From Cristatella mucedo (taxonomy: Eukaryota; Bryozoa; Phylactolaemata; Cristatellidae): a DNA stretch of 64,000 nt. Below are positions 24,020-35,960 of the stretch, in pieces. Position 1 is the first letter of the stretch. Every line of letters begins with the position of its first letter. Under the pieces are notes generated by a model. That model made no database searches and had not been told where the DNA came from. It was given only the letters and a program-made list of their open reading frames with translations. The position numbers and the translations under genes are program-made. The stretch is taken from positions 4,076,001 to 4,140,000 of the forward strand of contig WPIO01000019.1 of the NCBI GenBank assembly GCA_009760855.2, written 5' to 3'.

Positions 24020-24110
24020 AGCTCCAAGAGAGCTTAATCTTTATTCAGGCTCTTCGCGCGTGGCAGGCATATTCGAAGAGCCTGAATAGAGGTCAGGCTC
24101 TCTTGGCCCT
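24020..24110. repeat. Inverted pair of SINE/LINE tails forming a fold-back
   Basis: 33-base arms 24024-24056 and 24074-24106, each a copy of the retroposon tail (CCAAGAGAGCTTAATC / CAGGCTCTCTTGG), with a 17-base spacer. A few mismatches in the stem. Confidence 0.5.
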
Positions 24111-24129
24111 ATGCAAATCACTCAGATGC

Positions 24130-24770
24130 TATTTTTATTGGCCAATTGAACCTTCAGTTCGTATGCACTGAAAGCCTGGAACTCTTCCGGCTATGGTCAC
24201 TACCTGCAATGACCTTGCATCACTTAAGTCGCGACTAAAGGTGGCTCTTTTCCGGTCTGCTTTTCCTTTGTGCCACACCCCTCTCCCCGGAAAACTTATC
24301 TTCTTTTGCTCCTCTGTGCTTTACGTGGGTATCTGTGCATGATGTCAGAGTACGTTAGTAGCCAAAGGTCTTACTAGCCGGTGGTGTTCTAATGTCTTCA
24401 TGTTTGCTTTAGCCTGCTGGTGTAAGCATGATACTTTTTTGCTTAAATGCTTTATACTGTGCCTGTAACTGGCCCTTAGATATTGATTATTGCGGGGAGC
24501 TATTGCATAGTGCAGCGGTTCTCAACCTGTGGGTCGCGACCGCTTTGAGGGGGGATCGAATGACCCTTTCTCAGGGATCGCCCAGGACCAATAGAAAACA
24601 AAACATTTCCACATTTTGCACACGATAATTTTATGGTTGGGGATCGCCACAACATGAGGAGCTGTTTTAAAAGGTCGCGGCATTAGGAAGGTTGAGAACC
24701 ACTAGTATAGTGCATGGATAGAGATTAAGCTCTTTTTGGCTATATACAAACAACATAATATTACTACGAC
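24130..24770 (+). mobile_element. LINE-C 3' part (CR1/L2 group), interrupted by the hAT MITE
   Basis: Contains a decayed C-terminal ORF2 segment of the type TTCAGTTCGTATGCACTGAAAGCCTGGAACTC, shared with the copy at 56630-57520 (the same order of motifs: LKAWN-like, NDLxSF-like, SAFP-like), and ends in the family hairpin tail near 24715-24760. The reading frame has many stops. It is split at 24512 by the SPIN-like insertion, so the LINE insertion is older. Confidence 0.55.
24513..24704 (+). mobile_element. 192-bp hAT MITE resembling SPIN/URR1-type elements
   Basis: Terminal inverted repeats CAGCGGTTCTCAACC (left) and GGTTGAGAACCACTA (right) are flanked by an 8-bp target duplication, GCATAGTG (24505-24512) and GTATAGTG (24705-24712), 7 of 8 identical, as expected for hAT. 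Internal landmarks TGTGGGTCGCGACC, ATAATTTTATGGTTGGGG, CACCACAACATGAGG-like and GGTCGCGGCATTAGGAAGG are the ones I know from the SPIN and URR1 non-autonomous hAT families. It has no coding capacity. It interrupts a LINE-C tail, whose AGAGATTAAGCTC hairpin resumes right after the duplication. Family assignment is from memory of the consensus; the structure is seen directly. Confidence 0.85.
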
Positions 24771-24819
24771 ATATATTATCGAGCCATTACTGGCTGGATG
24801 AATAGGAGTAGTGCCACAC

Positions 24820-24924
<105 letters not shown>

Positions 24925-26313
24925 CAGCATACAATTAGAAGTAGTGGAAGTAGTTCTGGTGGCTGGAGGCTCAGGAGGAGCTGCCTCCTTGAAGGCTGGA
25001 ATAGATGTGTAGAGTAGCTTTTTCTTTGGTCGCCTCTGTGCCGACACCAACCGCATGCGTTGAATGATAGCCTTGCAATTAGGAAACTAAACTTTATGCG
25101 ATGCAGACTTTTGTCAGCAATATGTCAGACCTTTGTCTGCGATCGTAGTTTCGATAAGCTGCTCAACGATGCATCAGCAGGAAGAAGTGGCCACACACCC
25201 CGGCATATCAGCACACCGTCACACAAAATGCTCACGCTAGGACCCGTATGCATCTTCAGGATGTTTCTGCCCGTACCTGGTTACAGATAAACTAATACAG
25301 TAAACTTGTTCTTCGCTTACCTTTTGTGTCTTTGGATATGCAGTAAATAGAGGCAAAGCCCTCTGAAATGGACAGATGTAATATAATATGTCTCCGTCTG
25401 TAAATTCACAAAGCCACAAAGATGGGGAAGATGGGATGGGGCTTCCGTTGCAAGACTTCTATTATGTCGTATGGTGTCGTCTGTCAAAAAGATCGATCGC
25501 AGTTATTCCGAGAAAACCAATCCAGTATGTCCAATAAGCCAGCTAAGTCCGAACCACTCATCTGTAACGCTGGATTCATCTCGAGGCTTTTGTCATGTCG
25601 ATATCAGCCACATTACGGGCGAAGTCTCTCTGATTAGAGAGATGTCGTAGTTGCAGTAAGCCTTACCTGTGCTCACTGCAACTCTTGTCTGGCAGTACTC
25701 GATTAGACTTGACGGGTGTAATGGAGCCCAACATCTGACGAGGAGCAAGTTATTACAATTACGATCAGATAGGAGAGTAGTTGCTACCACAGATAGCAGC
25801 AACGCCAGCAGAGGGGGAGGGGGAATACCGTCTTTGCTATCAGCTTGTTTCGTTGCATCACGACAATCGGATCAACCCTACTAGTTGAACGGTGAACAAC
25901 AAGCAAAACTACCAGCTCTTATGCCTTAGAGTGCAGAGCAGGTAGGTAGAAAGCTGAGCAAATAACTGGCCGGCTGCGATTGTAGTAAGTGAGAGCTTTT
26001 TATGAGGGTAGAGGAGCAAGTATTATTGTGATACAAAATGATCGGACAGCACATCTTGTAGCTGCTAATTCTTCCCGTGCAGCTTAACGCTGGAAAGCCT
26101 CTCATAGCTTTAGTTCTTTCATCGGCCTGCTTAAGAAAGGACGAGCCCAAGCAGCACGCTTCACCCCCCTCCTCCCACCGCCGCCGCCCACATGCCCATT
26201 CAGCCTTCAAGCAAAATCAATGTCAGCCATGTCAGTTGTTGCTTAATCCTGGACATGCTGCCTCTGTCGAGGCTCAATCCTAAGCCCCCTGATTGCTCAC
26301 GCGACTTGTCAAC

Positions 26314-26361
26314 ATGAAATTTCTTCTACTGGTTGCTGTGCTTGCGGTTAAGCACTCTTAG
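26314..26361 (+). CDS. Signal-peptide-like micro-ORF (possible first exon)
   Basis: ATG at 26314 in a good context (AAC before ATG) encodes MKFLLLVAVLAVKHS and stops at TAG 26359-26361. The first 11 residues are a textbook signal-peptide core, and a weak donor-like GCG|GTTAAG follows at 26346, so it could be the first exon of a secreted protein gene. No second exon was identified. Could equally be chance. Confidence 0.2.
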   Translation: MKFLLLVAVLAVKHS

Positions 26362-27006
26362 GACGCTAGACGAAATAATAAAAAAATAGCACTATTTATT
26401 TAGTTTATAATAGCTCCAGCTATTGTTAGCAAGAAATTGAGTAGAATCGGCTTCGCATAATCCAAGCGATTTCCAATCAGGCCGCTGGCCGAGCTCACAT
26501 AGGGCAGGCAGCATTGAGAATAGCCATAGCTGGAAGACTAGCTTTGCAGAGCAGCACTGTCTCCCAGGACTAGCTACGCTTGTATACGTATGCTAGTGCG
26601 GGTTGCACAGCCATTATAGCCTGAAAATAGCAGCCGTAGATCTGGGCAGCAAGGCTCCACATTCCCCCTTCGGGATTTGGTGCTCTAGCTAGCCTGTACA
26701 AGCACGTGTCCCAATTCCCCACTCGCTGCATTCAGAAAGAGGAAGCGATTTAGAGAGCTCAATGTTAATGCTCAATGTCCCCTGAGGTAGCAGTCAGGCA
26801 GCCTGACGACGGTCACGGTGGCGAGCCGATCGGTTGCTTGCACTGCCCACCGTGAGCTCGAGCTTACCTACCGCTGCAGCTTTGTGGGGGTGGGGGGACC
26901 GCGCGAACGGCCTCAGGCAAGCATGGGCAAGCAATATCGAATGCGCTGATTGAAGACCACCCGTCGTCGCCACCAGTAGCAGTGCCACGAGGTAGCTACG
27001 AGATAG

Positions 27007-27122
27007 GCTTCATGTTGAAGAAGCGTTGACTATCCATGGCTCCATAGTTAAACCAGCCAGACTAGCTTCATGTTGAAGAAGCATTGACTAGCCATGGCTC
27101 CATGGCTAAACCAGCCAGACTA
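27007..27122. repeat. 58-bp tandem duplication
   Basis: Two units, 27007-27064 and 27065-27122, both starting GCTTCATGTTGAAGAAGC and ending ACCAGCCAGACTA, differing at a handful of sites. Confidence 0.75.
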
Positions 27123-30100
27123 TGTCTGATAATCATTATTTGCAAGCATGCGATTAAGCGATAATCTAAGGCCGAAGCCACATGTAAGCCGGTGCCATGA
27201 GATGGACAGTCAGTTGAGATTACGAACTCGGCATTCGCATTGGATCTGATTTACGCTTTAGGCCACGGAATTGTTGGTGTATGTAACGGTCGCTGTCGAA
27301 GGCCTGCAAAAATCCTCTACTGCTATCAAATAGACTTGTCAACATTACGCGTACAGACTCGTTATGTTAAGGTGTGAGCGCTCCTTGTCGCTGCCGCCGC
27401 TTTCTGCTACTGTCGGCATACGTGCATGCATTGCTGCAGCACCCACAAGTCGCTAGCCGCGATACTAGGTTCCGGCGTGATACAAGGGCACGTCGCCGTT
27501 GTTCGTCGCTCGGCGGCTGAGACTAGCACGGCTGCGAGTGCTGCTTATGCAGCCTCGTTCTGTCCGAACGAGGAAGTGGCGGCATGCCACGCTTGCAACT
27601 AGACGAAGGCTGAGAGATTGTCGGCTGCCAGTGCCATACGAGATTGCAAGCATATACAAAAAAAGGGCAGAACAAGTGCATGAGATGCTCCGGGAACTGG
27701 ACTAGATCGGGGGGGGGGGAGGGGGCTGTCTGTCTAGTGTGCGAGCCGAGGAAGAGCAGCAGACACATAGCTGGGCAGCAGGCGCCCAGCAGCAGCCTAG
27801 CTGCGCTGCACACGAATCGAGCGATAGTATGCTGCTCGGCTGCTTGTCATCGCTTGAGTGAGAGTCCCTCTCTCCTACGATAGCCTATTCATACAAGAGA
27901 AGTGGGCCTCAAGAGGCCTCGCGGCCGACGACGGGTGCAGCGGAGCGTGAAGGGTGCAGATACCTGGCATTCCAAACAGTCCCACCGAAATAAGCACCAC
28001 AGAGCTAGTAAAGCTCCTCCTAAAAGCTGCCTCGGTTGTGCTGCTGCCTCTAGGTTGCATTCAATAAAAGGGGAAAAATATTGCGACTGATTTTGGCCAG
28101 CAGTCTTTGGGAGGGGCCAGCTGGAATCTGGGGGGGGGGTTGGGTTGGGTGGATGGGATAAAGAGGGGTGGATACCAAAGAAAAATCTGCCCGAAACCTG
28201 CGAAATTCCAAAGTCTGCGCACACTAGTTTGACGCCGTGCACACTGAAATGCACTGCTGTCGGCTAAGAAATCAATTCAATGTACGCGGGAAAGGGGCAA
28301 CTAAATTTGGTGCTGCTACAAGGAGTAATAAGTACTGTGAGCCGCTTGTGTAGCACTCTACGGGAATAAAATATCTGCTCAGGCTCTTTTCAACTCACTG
28401 CAACAGAGGCAAGAATTAAGCACCAAAGAGACACTCAGGACCACCGGTTAGTAGGATCCCTAGTTGGCAACATGCACTGAATCATCCACAGATAAGCATG
28501 TAAAGCACGTAAAGCACGCAGCAAAAAATAGACCAGTTCACTGGAATTCGGGGAAAGCTAAGCAGAACAGATGCATAGCATCTTAGCCAAAACTTTGATG
28601 ATCCGAATTAATGGTGGAGTGTCAGAAGCTGGAAGAATTTTCCGGGATTGTGTTGCATGCGAGCTGAAGGCCTGATCATGAAAAGATATCAATTTAATGC
28701 GAGTAGCAGTAAATAAATTGGAAGCCTAGGAGCAGTGATTCGAGATTAAAATGGAGGAAAGAGATGTGGCATAGCTAGGCGGGTGCAAGCAAGCAAAGGA
28801 ACCTCTAGGCCAGATAGAGGTCAGATAGTGGATCTCGATGTTGATTTGATGGTTGCTAGGAAGCCCATGATGCTCAGACAGAAGTGGCATGACATGGCAG
28901 TCATGCCGTTGACCATAGATTAGACGAGGTGCCATATTTTTCGCACTAGGTGCACGGCATTTGCAATTCTCCTGACTTTATGTCACAAATGAGTGATTTA
29001 GTTGGACAGTTGTTCACATGAACATTAAACTAATGTAAATATGGGAAAGCAGGGTCACAAACTGAGGAACTCAGTGCTCTTCACTACTATCTACCAATAA
29101 AAATATAAATGCCATGCCCGAGTTGTCCGATCACAGTTAGACCATCAGCACAGTGCACTAGTCTCCGACAACTGGGGCATCTCTGCCATGCTCTCCCTTT
29201 TCCTTTGGGCAGCATCAAGGATTACCTCCGGCCAACCTCGTGTTCCTCACAGTTCTAAAGCACAGCGTTGGTGAGTGAGTTTCGTGCAGCCACAGCTTTT
29301 TTCGAATTGTCGTTTCCACTAGATAGAGACTAGTGCAGGCACTCTGAAAACTCTGCACACGTAGCTAGCACAGAGTGTAGATCGAGATCTTCTACCACAA
29401 TGTCAATTTTTTGTCAATAATATACTGGCAGTAATCTACAAAGTTATATTCTTAATAAATCAGGGGACATGCTGACGACTCCATCGTAAGCAAAACCAGT
29501 ATATCGCTTCTTTTGCACGTGTTGTCACAAAATGAGCTTGAGATTTCATTCATTAAAGCATGCTCTCAAAACTGTTTTCTTAGTTTTCCACGACTCAATC
29601 TTGCTGCTAATAGGTAACCTTTCGTACTAGATCCTTTCGTGTCTCAAGGCAGCTTCTTTTAGCCATATGCTCTGCAGCTCATACGCAAAGCAGCATAATA
29701 GATTTTTCTGTGTATGAGAAATCAGCCACTGGAACTCCTCGGCACAGCTATTGGCCACTGATGGGACCGTGGATGGGTGCAGGCATACTGGCGGGATTTT
29801 CTTCCAGCTGACAGCCAATGTCTGAGGTGCACAGGTCGAGTTACCGAGTAGTATCCCATAGCCACTGCTCTGTATTGCGTGGGGGGACCGGTAAGCTGCC
29901 TGTGCTTGTCTGTACACACCAGCATGCAGGCAGCGACTTCGGCTTTGGATGAGAATCAACTGCTGCATCGTATTGCAGCACACGGAAGGGGGAGGCAAAC
30001 GGCCACATGCCTAGCACGCTTATAGAGTTCTACTTTTGTTAAGCCCCAAAAGGAATTGTTTTCAGTGCCAAGGATCTCTGCACCCCGACAGAATTCCGCA

Positions 30101-33100
30101 GGGTGCAGGTTTTTTTCCACATGCACGGGTTCTGTTGTCTGGCCCTAGTCATTGGAATATGTTCATCGAAAGCTAAGCTATAGTCCTTGAGAATATTCAG
30201 GACGCCAGTACAGGGTGGAAGCTAGCTACGTTCTTCAGTAGCAACAGCAGCAGCAATGCTGCTGCTGCTACTTGCCCGGTGGTGAAAAAATGACAAATTA
30301 AAAACAACAAAGATAATACATTTATGTAGAACATTAAGAGCAACAATCCCTATTCACGCACTGTTAACACGCTATGCAGGAAGATTGCCATTTGACTGAT
30401 GATAATACGATATACAGTTTTAGGTAAAGTTCCCGAAGACAAACACTAGCTGCATAGTTGGCACCATCTGTATGATATTGCTAAGGCAGGAAGATTTGCA
30501 AAAAGAGAGAGCTAAGCAAGTGTAGATGGGATATCAAATGCATAGATCAATTGCCACTAAGCTGAATGTAGGCTGTCTTGACTCTGCCAGCCAAACGGGG
30601 TCACCTAGAGATCGGTCATTTTTGAACAGCACGACACCACCTCCAGCCAGACAGCTGACAGACACCTTCAGTGCACGCCGTATCAGCACGTATTCGTTAC
30701 CTTTTCTGCCTGAAACCCCTACCAGCTCTGCAGGCATCCATCCTCTATCGCATCTCTGCCTGCCCACTAGCCCTACATGCGGTGACTGGCTCGCCGTTAT
30801 CTCTTTGTTATTACAAGTTTTTGCACTTACGACAAATCTTGGCCGCATTGGACAAGTTTCTTTTTATCACAGGTGCAGTGTGGCAGGGAACGGGGGGGGG
30901 GGGGTCCGCCCTCCACTTAAGTCAGGCTTGAAGCAGCCCACGACTCTTTGAGAAAAAGCCGAGAGAGCCTTCTCAGTGCTGCCACCAGCTCGGTCCTGTT
31001 TGCTAGCTAAACTTCTGCTTCCAGTGGGGTACAATTGAGAAATGTGATCGCTTTCTGAATAGCATCTGCACCTGGATATCTTGCCGTCGGAATTCGAGGA
31101 GAGACTTTGATGATGCAGAAATCCGAGGATTCAGAAAGACTTCGATACTCACGATGCCGGCAAGCTTTCTTCTCCATCGTTGAGCACGAAAACCTACCCG
31201 GGCCCTGCTGGGGGTCAGGAATGCTCGAGCTCGTTCTAATTTCGATGACTGGCAGACACTGGTTTTCACAGGTAGCTGAGTAGAAGTGTTTTGCAAGCTA
31301 ACGTATTGGATTACTGCCTCTGCTGAAGGCCCTCCGCGTTCTTGTATTCTTAAATCCACAAAGAAGGGAGGCCCCGGACAAAGTTGAAGAAAGAACTAGA
31401 ATGACCGAAGAGAGAAGAACCAGATGCAGACCCAATCGCACGAGGACCATGTGCCGTGTAAACTGCAGCCTTAAGTCGGGCGAGTGTTGCTTGTTTCTTC
31501 CTGTCCCTACTCCCGTCCTGCTTCCATCGCCTTTTAGTTCAGAAAGTGTACACGGTGAATTTCTCTTCCACCCTCCTTCCTGCTAGCTTCTTGCTTCCTT
31601 CCGGTGGCTTACTAGTCCGGTGCCGACCTTAGCCAACGGCACACTTGCCAGCTCCATTTCCCATACTAATCTCAGCGACTGTCGTTAGTCTACACTCAGT
31701 AAAAAAAAAAGAGTTTTTCGTTGGACTTTCTGTACAGCCAAGAAGCCCAATAAAGCATTGGGAGCTCCGGCCTCAGCAAGCCGAGGATTACCTCAGCTAG
31801 CCAGGCATTGCCTCCGAAAGCCAGCCCTAATCGACGGTCGGTCAATTTAAGCATCTCGACAAATGCCTTAACCTTCGAAGTATCCTCTAAATCTTGCTCC
31901 CGTAGCTAGCAAGCGCTTACAGCATCCATAAATAGAGACTCTCGTGGTGGTCTCCACCGATCCCATCGTCGGCCATTTTCTTCAAAACAACGAAGGTGTC
32001 CTTGACGGTATCTACGAATAGTGCTTGTTTTTGACATCTTCTGTCAGTCGTGGTCAACTGAAGTATTAGAGCCACGCTGAGCTTCATCGGCCTCACTGCG
32101 GTCTCCCATTCTTGTAAATACCCACTGACCCAAATACTGGGGACGTATGATGCACCAAAGACTGAAGCAAGATCATAGACGTGATCAAGAAGATACTGAC
32201 CGTGCCAACCCCTTTTAGAGAGCTGGTACGATTTCCCAATCAATCCACCGAAACTACTGATCTCCGACCATCGCCCACGGCCGGCCCTTGCTGCGAACGT
32301 GGCTTCCCCTCGCTGCGAACGTGGCACCATCGCATGCCTCCGCCTTATTCAGCTGGTACAAGCCAGCTGGATTGGATTGTGCCCGGAAATCAGGGCGAGA
32401 GCTTTGTGTCATACAGTGTTTACCTTTCTGTTTACTTACCGTGTTTACCTGAGGCTTCAGCCAAGAGCTTGCTTTACTAAGAAGCCCCACAGTAGGATGG
32501 GTCACCACTTGACTGATGCCAGACAAAAGCCTGCAACCAGTCCCTGATCAGCCGTCAGCTGCACGGATTGGACTATTGCTTTGTGCTTCGGAAAGACGTC
32601 CGACTGGACGACATCCTGGAGATATGAGGAGAGTATAAAAAAAAACGCATCCATCTGTTCCTAGCAACCCATTGCTGTTCACCTTGATCTAAGCCAAAAG
32701 TTACTGCAGTCGACTTCCCTGAAGGAACAATTAGAGAGTCTCTTACGGCCGAGTATGCAAAGGTAGACTCTCGGCTGGAGGGGGTGGGGATGTCAGCTGC
32801 CGGCTGATTCAAATTGGCCCTTGTATCGAACAAGACTCGATAGCCGCGTTGCACCTAAAGCCCCTCAATCCGGCCGTCTGGGTCAGTATAACCAGAACAA
32901 GCTTGAACCTTAAACACGCCTGAAGTAAGCAAATCCTTCGGCAGTTCACCTGCTGTGTCCGGTGCAATTGTCAAACCAATGGTTCGAACTGTGAGTGGAA
33001 AATGTAAACGCCCCCAGCACAGCAGTCAAGCTTGCTCGCTAGCTAGCCTACACAATTATTTTTGCAAGCAGATTGGTGGTAGTGCCGCCTGCGCCGATTT

Positions 33101-34179
33101 TTGCTCCGGGTCATTGCATCTTGTCCTTGTTGCTCCATGCTCAACAGCAGTGGAGGGGGGTGGTTAGCATCACCTGACCGACCGCTGAACCCACCCCCCT
33201 CCCACAGTCAGCCGACTGATCACCAAGAGAGGCGTAGCTAAAAGCCCTACTGCCCGAGCTTCGAGACTCAGCACACGAAACCGGTCACTTGGGCCCAAGC
33301 CGAGCCGACTGCAGCTGGTCGGCCAGACCTAGAGAACATGCCGGCAGACAGACGCCCCCCTCAGCTTCGGCTAGGGCCAGGTCAGATAATTGTTGCCCTT
33401 GTGGCTCTCAGTCAAGCTCAACAGGTGCCCGGCTTTCGGTTCTCTTTGCACCAGCGGGAGTCTTTCTTGAACAATCGTAAACGGAAAAAGCTTCGGAAGC
33501 TAATTTGAAAGTTGCTACAGTGTTAACAGCAGGAAAGTAAAAACCATGGAGCGGCCAGATTAAAATACCGTTTCTATTAGGTTAATTAGGAGTTTCACTC
33601 TTGGCTACAGGGCAGTTAATCTGTTGCATATACCTGGAAATGAATGATGGCCACCGAAGCGACTCAAGTACAATTGCTAAATAAGATCGTGGCATGGCAT
33701 GCTGTCGTTTCGGCTCGAACCAGTCATGTCTTATGAGGACCGGGTCTCAGCAAGTTCTTCCCTGTCGAAGTTCTGCAAAGGCCTCTTCGTAGGCCCACAC
33801 CCTGTCGTTTCTGTCTAGTGCCTCTCGAGTAAAGCTCACGGGGATCGCCCGTATTTTCTACGCCTACGACGTCTAATTGCACTCTTCAATCGGAGCCGAT
33901 TTCGTTAAACTTAATTTGAGGATGGGAAAGATCGGTGGCCCATCGGGCATTGTTCTCTTTGCAATGTCAGAGACGAACCCTGTGTCAATACAATCGATGC
34001 CTTAGATGGCAGCGGCAGAAACCATCAGAATGAGCAACCGGATATAATGAGAATGGGACAAATCTCATGAGAAAGCTTCTCATCTTAACAATAACACGGA
34101 CTCATAATACAAGGCTTGCAGGCCGTTTATCGTCATTAGTGCAGCCCTATGCTTTGAGGAAGTAGTCTACAACAATTGT

Positions 34180-34530
34180 AACAATAATAATAACTATTAT
34201 TATTGCCATTATCACAATACATAGTTCCAACAGAACCAAATCTCTTTCTAGACTCTTAGCATGTAATGAAAGGAACGAATGTCAATTGGTTAGTCACAAT
34301 GTACACAGTTTCAGAATAGACATGCACAGACGGGACAATTTATCGGGCACAGTAAAGGCTGTGAGGAACAGATAGGTTTTAAGCTTCTTATTGAATTTCG
34401 TTAACTTAGGAGATGACGCCATGTCAGTTGGTTGTGAGTTCCAGGCTTTAGAAGCAAAATAGGTGACGGTACGGTCTCCAAGGATTTGAAGTTCGTTTTA
34501 TGCACAATTGAACGACTGGCCTGATTAGGA
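34180..34530 (-). mobile_element. LINE-A 3' end, minus strand
   Basis: Begins with ATT/AAT repeats and the reversed tail (AACCAAATCTCTTTCTAG), then the reversed 3' UTR and the end of ORF2 (GAGTTCCAGGCTTTAGAAGC corresponds to the LKAWNS-type motif). No intact frame. Confidence 0.6.
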
Positions 34531-34544
34531 ATTTATTCAGATAT

Positions 34545-34830
34545 ATGTTGACGGGCACGATAATGGAGGAATCTATGCATGCAGACACTGTATATGCTAC
34601 ATCTAACAGTGTTTTACATGTTGACACTGTGCATGTCACTTTAAACCAAGTTTACGCTTGTTGACATTGTGCATGCTACCACTAATCATGCGACCCTGCT
34701 TCCTTTACAGAAAATGCAGAGCTCCTAGTAAGAGATTAAGTTTTCTCAGGGCATTATACAAATATGCCGAGTGCCTAGTAAGGGATTAAGCTTTCTAAGG
34801 GCACTATACACATATATTATTCTTATTATT
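34545..34830 (+). mobile_element. LINE-A 3' UTR and duplicated tail, plus strand
   Basis: Contains the 3' UTR internal repeats TTGACACTGTGCATG/TTGACATTGTGCATG typical of this family (also at 56350-56430) and two consecutive tail hairpins (AGTAAGAGATTAAG and AGTAAGGGATTAAG), ending in TTATTCTTATTATTG. Confidence 0.65.
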
Positions 34831-34849
34831 GTTAATATTTTTACAGGCC

Positions 34850-35960
34850 CGTAGACCCTCAAGCGCACAAACGACAAATCACAGAGACCCACTAAATGCT
34901 GTGATAAATAGAAGCCCTTGTAGCTTCTTTAAAAAAAATTAAGTCAAGGAATGTTATAACGTCAGTTGGCGTTGACTTCCAAGCTTTGGGAGCATGCGAA
35001 CTAAAGGCACTGTCTACAAAGGAGGTGAGGTTCGTACAATATGTAGATAAACGATTTGGGTTAGAAAAGCCGGTGGCACGATACCTACCCTGGTGGGGAG
35101 AAGACCTAATACGTGGAGTGAAGCCAAAAATTGGAGGGACTTGAAAGTAAGTGACAAAACCTTGACGTCGATACACTACTTGACTGGGAGCCGGTGCTGG
35201 TCGGCTTGAATTGGTGTGATGTGGCAACTGCGACGCTCACAATAGACAAGCTGACTGCAGAGTTTTTGTAACTGTAAGTGCCTGATTGCACAGGCCGGTA
35301 GACCAGCAAGCAGTGTGTTGCAGACGTCGAGACGGAATGTTACAAATGCATTGACCAATTCGGATGTAGTATTCCTGTATAAAATAAGCAAACTCAAATT
35401 TTTAGCAATGTTGTGTAGCTGAAAGTGGCAGACTTTACTGTGCATCTGATGTCAACGTCTGTTGCAATGTGATTTTGGAACAGGACATCTATATTTCGTG
35501 CAGATGCAAAAGGAGATAAGCTGGCAGAGCCGATTTTGAGCGTTAAGCTTTCAATTTCCGAGTAATACGTGGTTTACCCATACTTGTATGTTTGTTTTAT
35601 CGGCATGTATTGTGAGAAAGTTTGCAGCCAGCCATGTGGGGATGTCTGCAATACATGCAGCAAAGGAATTGAGAGAGTTCGTCGTGCTGGAGGGCTGGGA
35701 GGTATCAAAGCAAAGGTACAACTGAGTGTCAGCTGCATAGAAGTAAAAGTCTAGATTGTGCTTTGTGATCACACAAGCAAGAGGGAGAGTATTATAAACT
35801 GTGAAGAGAATCGGACCAAACCCTGAGGTACTCCATACTTAAGCCGTTGCTCGGATGATCTGTGTCTGTTCACATCAATACTCTGGAGTCTAACGCTGAG
35901 ATAGGACTTGAACCATTGTAGAGCCGTGCCAGTGACGCCCCGGCGAAAATGAAAGCCGTC
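34850..35960 (-). mobile_element. LINE-A with reverse-transcriptase palm remnants, minus strand
   Basis: Read on the minus strand this gives RT motifs in order: a VTGTALQWFKSYLS-type segment, YGVPQG, FYAADTQLYLCF (the YADD box with an altered residue), then the ORF2 C-terminal block (HLQLQKLCSQLVYCERRSCH, HRLPVK) and the 3' UTR at the left end. Frames are 35772-35551 and 35445-35176, with frameshifts between them. It is the longest LINE-A copy here. Non-functional. Confidence 0.75.

Noticed and set aside
30240-30275. CAGCAGCAGCA/TGCTGCTGCT hairpin
   Set aside because: Simple-repeat inverted tract; likely a compound trinucleotide microsatellite rather than a structured element.
31917-32330. 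137-codon minus-strand frame
   Set aside because: Some stretches look protein-like (LFVDTVKDTFVVLKKMADDG), but no family is recognised and no splice sites or polyA signal support it.
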